NCBI RefSeq assembly: GCF_014204915.1
Contig: NZ_JACHMH010000001.1
Span: forward strand, 3,431,001 to 3,495,000
Source of the DNA: Crossiella cryophila
GTDB taxonomy: Bacteria > Actinomycetota > Actinomycetes > Mycobacteriales > Pseudonocardiaceae
Direction of reading: 5' to 3'
DNA length: 64,000 nucleotides
The position numbers and the translations under genes were made by a program. This document shows positions 61,901 through 64,000 of this stretch, in pieces; positions within the stretch are counted from its first letter, which is position 1, and the number at the start of each line of letters is the position of its first letter. The notes beneath the pieces are model-generated. The model worked only from the letters and a program-made list of their open reading frames with translations, ran no database searches and was not told the DNA's origin.

Positions 61901-64000
61901 TGGACGCGATCTCGCCGTTCCCGGACGACCGCGGCTGGGACCTGGACCGGCTCTACCACCCGGATCCCGCGCAGGCCGGTTCCTCCTACGCCCGAGAGGG
62001 CGGCTTCCTCGACGGCGCGACCGAGTTCGACGCCAAGTTCTTCGGCATCTCCCCGCGGGAGGCCCTGGCCATGGACCCGCAGCAGCGACTGCTGCTGGAG
62101 ACCACCTGGGAGGTGTTCGAGCGGGCCGGGATCGACCCGGCCACCCTGCGCGGCAGCCAGTCCGGCGTGTTCGTCGGCGCGATGACCCAGGACTACGGGC
62201 CCCGGCTGCACGAGGCGGCCGAGGAGTTCGCCGGGCACCTGCTCACCGGCGGCACCGCGAGCGTGCTGTCCGGGCGGATCGCCTACACCTTCGGCCTGGA
62301 AGGCCCCGCGGTCACCGTGGACACCGCCTGCTCGGCCTCGCTGGTCTCGCTGCACCTGGCCGTGCAGTCGTTGCGGCGCGGGGAATGCGGGCTGGCCCTG
62401 GCCGGTGGCGTGGCGGTGCTGCCAACGCCGGGCATGTTCGTGGAGTTCTCCCGGCAGCGCGGGCTGGCCCCGGACGGGCGCTGCAAGGCATTCGGCGCCG
62501 AGGCCGACGGCACCGCCTGGGCCGAGGGCGTTGGCGTGCTGCTGCTGGAACGCCTCTCCGACGCTCGCCGCAACGGGCACCCGGTGCTGGCCATCGTCAA
62601 GGGCAGCGCGGTCAACCAGGACGGCGCCTCCAACGGACTCACCGCGCCCAACGGCCCGGCCCAGCAGCGGGTGATCCGCGGCGCACTGGCCGAAGCCGGA
62701 CTGTCCACTTCGGACATCGACGTGGTGGAGGCGCACGGTACCGGCACCGCACTGGGCGATCCCATTGAGGCGCAGGCGTTGCTGGCCACCTACGGGCAGG
62801 ACCGGGAGCGGCCGCTGCTGCTGGGCTCGCTGAAGTCCAACATCGGGCACGCCCAGGCCGCGGCCGGGGTCGGCGGCGTGATCAAGATGGTCGAGGCCAT
62901 CCGGCACGGGGTGCTGCCCCGGACGCTGCACGCGGACACGCCCTCGCCGCGGGTGGACTGGTCTTCGGGCGCGGTATCGCTGCTGACCGAGGCGCGGGAG
63001 TGGCCGGAGACCGGGGCGCCGCGGCGGGCCGGGGTGTCCTCCTTCGGGATCAGCGGGACCAACGCGCACGTGCTCCTGGAGCAGGCACCCGAGGTCGCTT
63101 CGACTGTTGCCGAGGCCGTGCAGGCCGGGCCGGTGGTGTTGTCCGGGCGGACGCCGGAAGCGTTGCGGGCCCAGGCGGAAGCGCTGCTCGCGGCCGAGGT
63201 CGAGCCCGTGGACCTGGCGCACACGCTGGCCCGCCGGGCCCTGCACGAGCACCGGGCCGTGGTGCTCGGTGACCTCCAGGCCGGGCTGACCGCGCTGGCG
63301 GCGGGGGAGTCCGGTGCGGTGCGGGACAGCGTGGTGGATGGGCAGGTCGCGTTCCTGTTCTCCGGGCAGGGGTCGCAGCGGCTGGGCATGGGGCGGGAGC
63401 TGGCCGGGGCGTTCCCGGTGTTCGCGGACGCTTTCGCCGCGGCGAGTGCCGAGCTGGACAAGCACCTGGACCGGCCGCTGGGCGAGGTCCTGGACACTGA
63501 GGAGCTGCACCAGACCGGGTTCACCCAGCCCGCGTTGTTCGCGATCGAGGTGGCGCTTTACCGGCTCGTGGAGTCCTGGGGTGTGCGGCCGGATTACCTG
63601 GTCGGGCACTCGATTGGTGAGCTGGCCGCGGCGCACGTCGCCGGGGTGCTGTCGCTGGCGGACGCGGCGAAGCTGGTTGCCGCGCGGGGCCGGTTGATGC
63701 AGGCCGTGCCGGGTGGCGGGGCGATGCTCGCGGTGCAGGCGACCGAGGACGAGGTCCGGCCGCTGCTCACCGGGCTGGACGCGGATGTCGCGGCGATCAA
63801 CGGGCCGACCGCGATCGTGGTGTCGGGGACCGAGGCCGCGGTGACCGAGGTCGCGGCGCGGCTGGTGGACCGCAAGACCAAGCGACTCACCGTGAGCCAC
63901 GCGTTCCACTCGCTGCTGATGGACCCGATGCTCGCGGAATTCCGGGCGGTCGCGGAGAGCGTGCGCTACTCGGCCGCGCGGATTCCGGTGGTGTCCAACG
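58933..64000 (+). CDS. Type I modular polyketide synthase: KSQ-AT-ACP loading module and start of module 1 (3'-truncated)
   Basis: 1689 residues are visible and the frame runs off the window end. Order: ketosynthase (about 9-430) whose active-site Cys is Gln (DSAQSS, Gln181), so a KSQ decarboxylase; acyltransferase (532-840) with GHSIG (Ser620) and HAFHS (716-720), the malonyl-CoA pattern; acyl carrier protein with GFASLT (Ser907). Module 1 follows: a normal ketosynthase (TACSAS, Cys1133) and a second malonyl-type acyltransferase (GHSIG, Ser1560) cut by the window end. The starter unit is therefore acetyl from decarboxylated malonyl. ATG 58933 is used. Reductive domains and later modules lie outside. 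Confidence 0.95.
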   Translation, partial: MSDKTTVAGREIAVIGLSCRLPGATGPAEFWRLLTEGRDAITEVPADRWDANEFFDVDPAVKGRMNTRWGGFLDQVDAFDPGFFGISPREAAAMDPQQRLMLELGWEAFEHAGLLPERLAGSRTGVFVGAIWDDYASLIYRGGPDAITQHTLTGLHRSIIANRLSYTLGLHGPSLAVDSAQSSALVAVHLACESLRRGESSLALAGGVNLNLVPETTMATAKFGGQSPDGRCHTFDARANGYVRGEGGGFVLLKPLADALADGDEVLAVIKGGAVNNDGESTALTTPNGLAQQEVLRLAYRDAEVDPARVQYVELHGTGTKVGDPIEAGALGAVLGADRSEPLLVGSAKTNVGHLEGAAGIVGLIKTVLAIRHRQLPPSLNFETPNPDIDFAGLNLRVRTELGDWRDAPLLAGVSSFGIGGTNCHLVLAEPPAQPVEPGQALDTAVLPWVLSGRTAEAVRGQAERLLSFVDADAEIDVRAVAGALAGTRTAFEHRAVLVAGDRAGFRDALAGFARDGVAAGVVRGSVAEGGLAFLFSGQGSQRIGMGRELAAVFPVFADAFAEVCGELDKHLDRPLGEVLDTEELHQTGFTQPALFAIEVALYRLVESWGVRPDFLAGHSIGELAAAHVAGVLSLADAAKLVAARGRLMQALPTGGAMLAVQATEEEVRPLLAGLDADIAAVNGPEAVVVSGTEAAIVEVKAKLAERKSKRLTVSHAFHSLLMDPMLAEFRAVAESISFGAARIPVVSNLTGELAGDELGTAEYWVRHVRQAVRFADGMRTLAEAGVSTFLELGPDGVLSALGAGIPLLRKDRGEVEALISGLAQAWTRGIAVDFTGFGDGTRVELPTYAFQRERYWLDSLPVAAPAAARTRSSLELVRAHAAAVLGYPSAEAVVPERSFKDLGFASLTAVELRDQLNQATGRTLPATLLFDYPTPLALAAYLDGVERETVAAPVRITEDEPIAIVAMGCRYPGGVASPADLWRLVSEGVDAISPFPDDRGWDLDRLYHPDPAQAGSSYAREGGFLDGATEFDAKFFGISPREALAMDPQQRLLLETTWEVFERAGIDPATLRGSQSGVFVGAMTQDYGPRLHEAAEEFAGHLLTGGTASVLSGRIAYTFGLEGPAVTVDTACSASLVSLHLAVQSLRRGECGLALAGGVAVLPTPGMFVEFSRQRGLAPDGRCKAFGAEADGTAWAEGVGVLLLERLSDARRNGHPVLAIVKGSAVNQDGASNGLTAPNGPAQQRVIRGALAEAGLSTSDIDVVEAHGTGTALGDPIEAQALLATYGQDRERPLLLGSLKSNIGHAQAAAGVGGVIKMVEAIRHGVLPRTLHADTPSPRVDWSSGAVSLLTEAREWPETGAPRRAGVSSFGISGTNAHVLLEQAPEVASTVAEAVQAGPVVLSGRTPEALRAQAEALLAAEVEPVDLAHTLARRALHEHRAVVLGDLQAGLTALAAGESGAVRDSVVDGQVAFLFSGQGSQRLGMGRELAGAFPVFADAFAAASAELDKHLDRPLGEVLDTEELHQTGFTQPALFAIEVALYRLVESWGVRPDYLVGHSIGELAAAHVAGVLSLADAAKLVAARGRLMQAVPGGGAMLAVQATEDEVRPLLTGLDADVAAINGPTAIVVSGTEAAVTEVAARLVDRKTKRLTVSHAFHSLLMDPMLAEFRAVAESVRYSAARIPVVSN

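Noticed and set aside
60283-63909. Long antisense frame within the PKS
   Set aside because: It mirrors a clear PKS reading frame; residue composition is Arg/Gln-rich and no start signal is present.

Overview
The window is very GC-rich chromosomal DNA with strongly GC3-biased genes. It carries a proteasome beta subunit, a snapalysin, a Ddn-type F420 protein, a SARP regulator, a LADTG-anchored surface protein and a type I PKS. Together these point to a filamentous actinomycete, probably Pseudonocardiales or a relative; the genus cannot be fixed from the sequence alone.

Layout. 1-4.1 kb: 3' part of a self-sufficient P450-reductase, a TetR regulator with a striking double palindrome, and ornithine aminotransferase. 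4.3-12.8 kb: secreted lactonase, SGNH esterase, SARP-NB-ARC-TPR regulator, M23 peptidase and a GH20-like glycosidase fused to a lectin-type propeller. 13.5-16.6 kb: an orphan glutamate-type binding protein and a CPH-class copper ATPase behind a CsoR-like operator.

16.9-26.3 kb (minus strand) is the most interesting system. It is one eight-gene operon encoding a CE18/Agd3-like deacetylase, a PelF-like glycosyltransferase, a PelG-like membrane protein, a LegB-like dehydratase, a nucleotidyltransferase, an epimerase, a spherulin-4 (Sph3/GH135-like) protein and a GH114 lipoprotein. This is nearly the full parts list of the fungal galactosaminogalactan (GAG) cluster in a bacterial, Pel-like arrangement. 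I infer that it makes, exports, deacetylates and trims an amino-sugar exopolysaccharide. It is preceded by about 670 bp of AT-richer, palindrome-rich DNA.

27.0-32.5 kb: a YtfQ-type sugar ABC transporter (binding protein, ATPase, two permeases) behind a DeoR regulator. 32.6-35.5 kb: MenC, a small hypothetical protein, snapalysin and a VOC protein. 35.8-40.4 kb: a LacI-led ribose-type ABC operon. 40.6-42.4 kb: four tandem secreted paralogues. 42.6-48.2 kb: a STAND-like ATPase, a polytopic membrane protein, a membrane protein with an N-terminal amyloid-signalling-like motif, and a Ddn-hemerythrin fusion. 49.1-57.0 kb: prcB without prcA, an NlpC/P60 hydrolase with a candidate c-di-AMP riboswitch, and a 1874-residue protein with 13 SdrD-B-like modules and a LADTG sorting signal. 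57.1-64 kb: phosphopantetheinyl transferase plus metallophosphoesterase, diverging from the start of a type I PKS (KSQ loading module, then module 1).

Three intergenic regions (16.6-16.9, 35.5-35.7 and 48.2-49.1 kb) carry a 22-bp repeat, head-to-tail and in inverted blocks. The third also holds three long palindromes, two of which share an identical 24-nt loop core. This looks like an undescribed extragenic repeat family with nested insertions.
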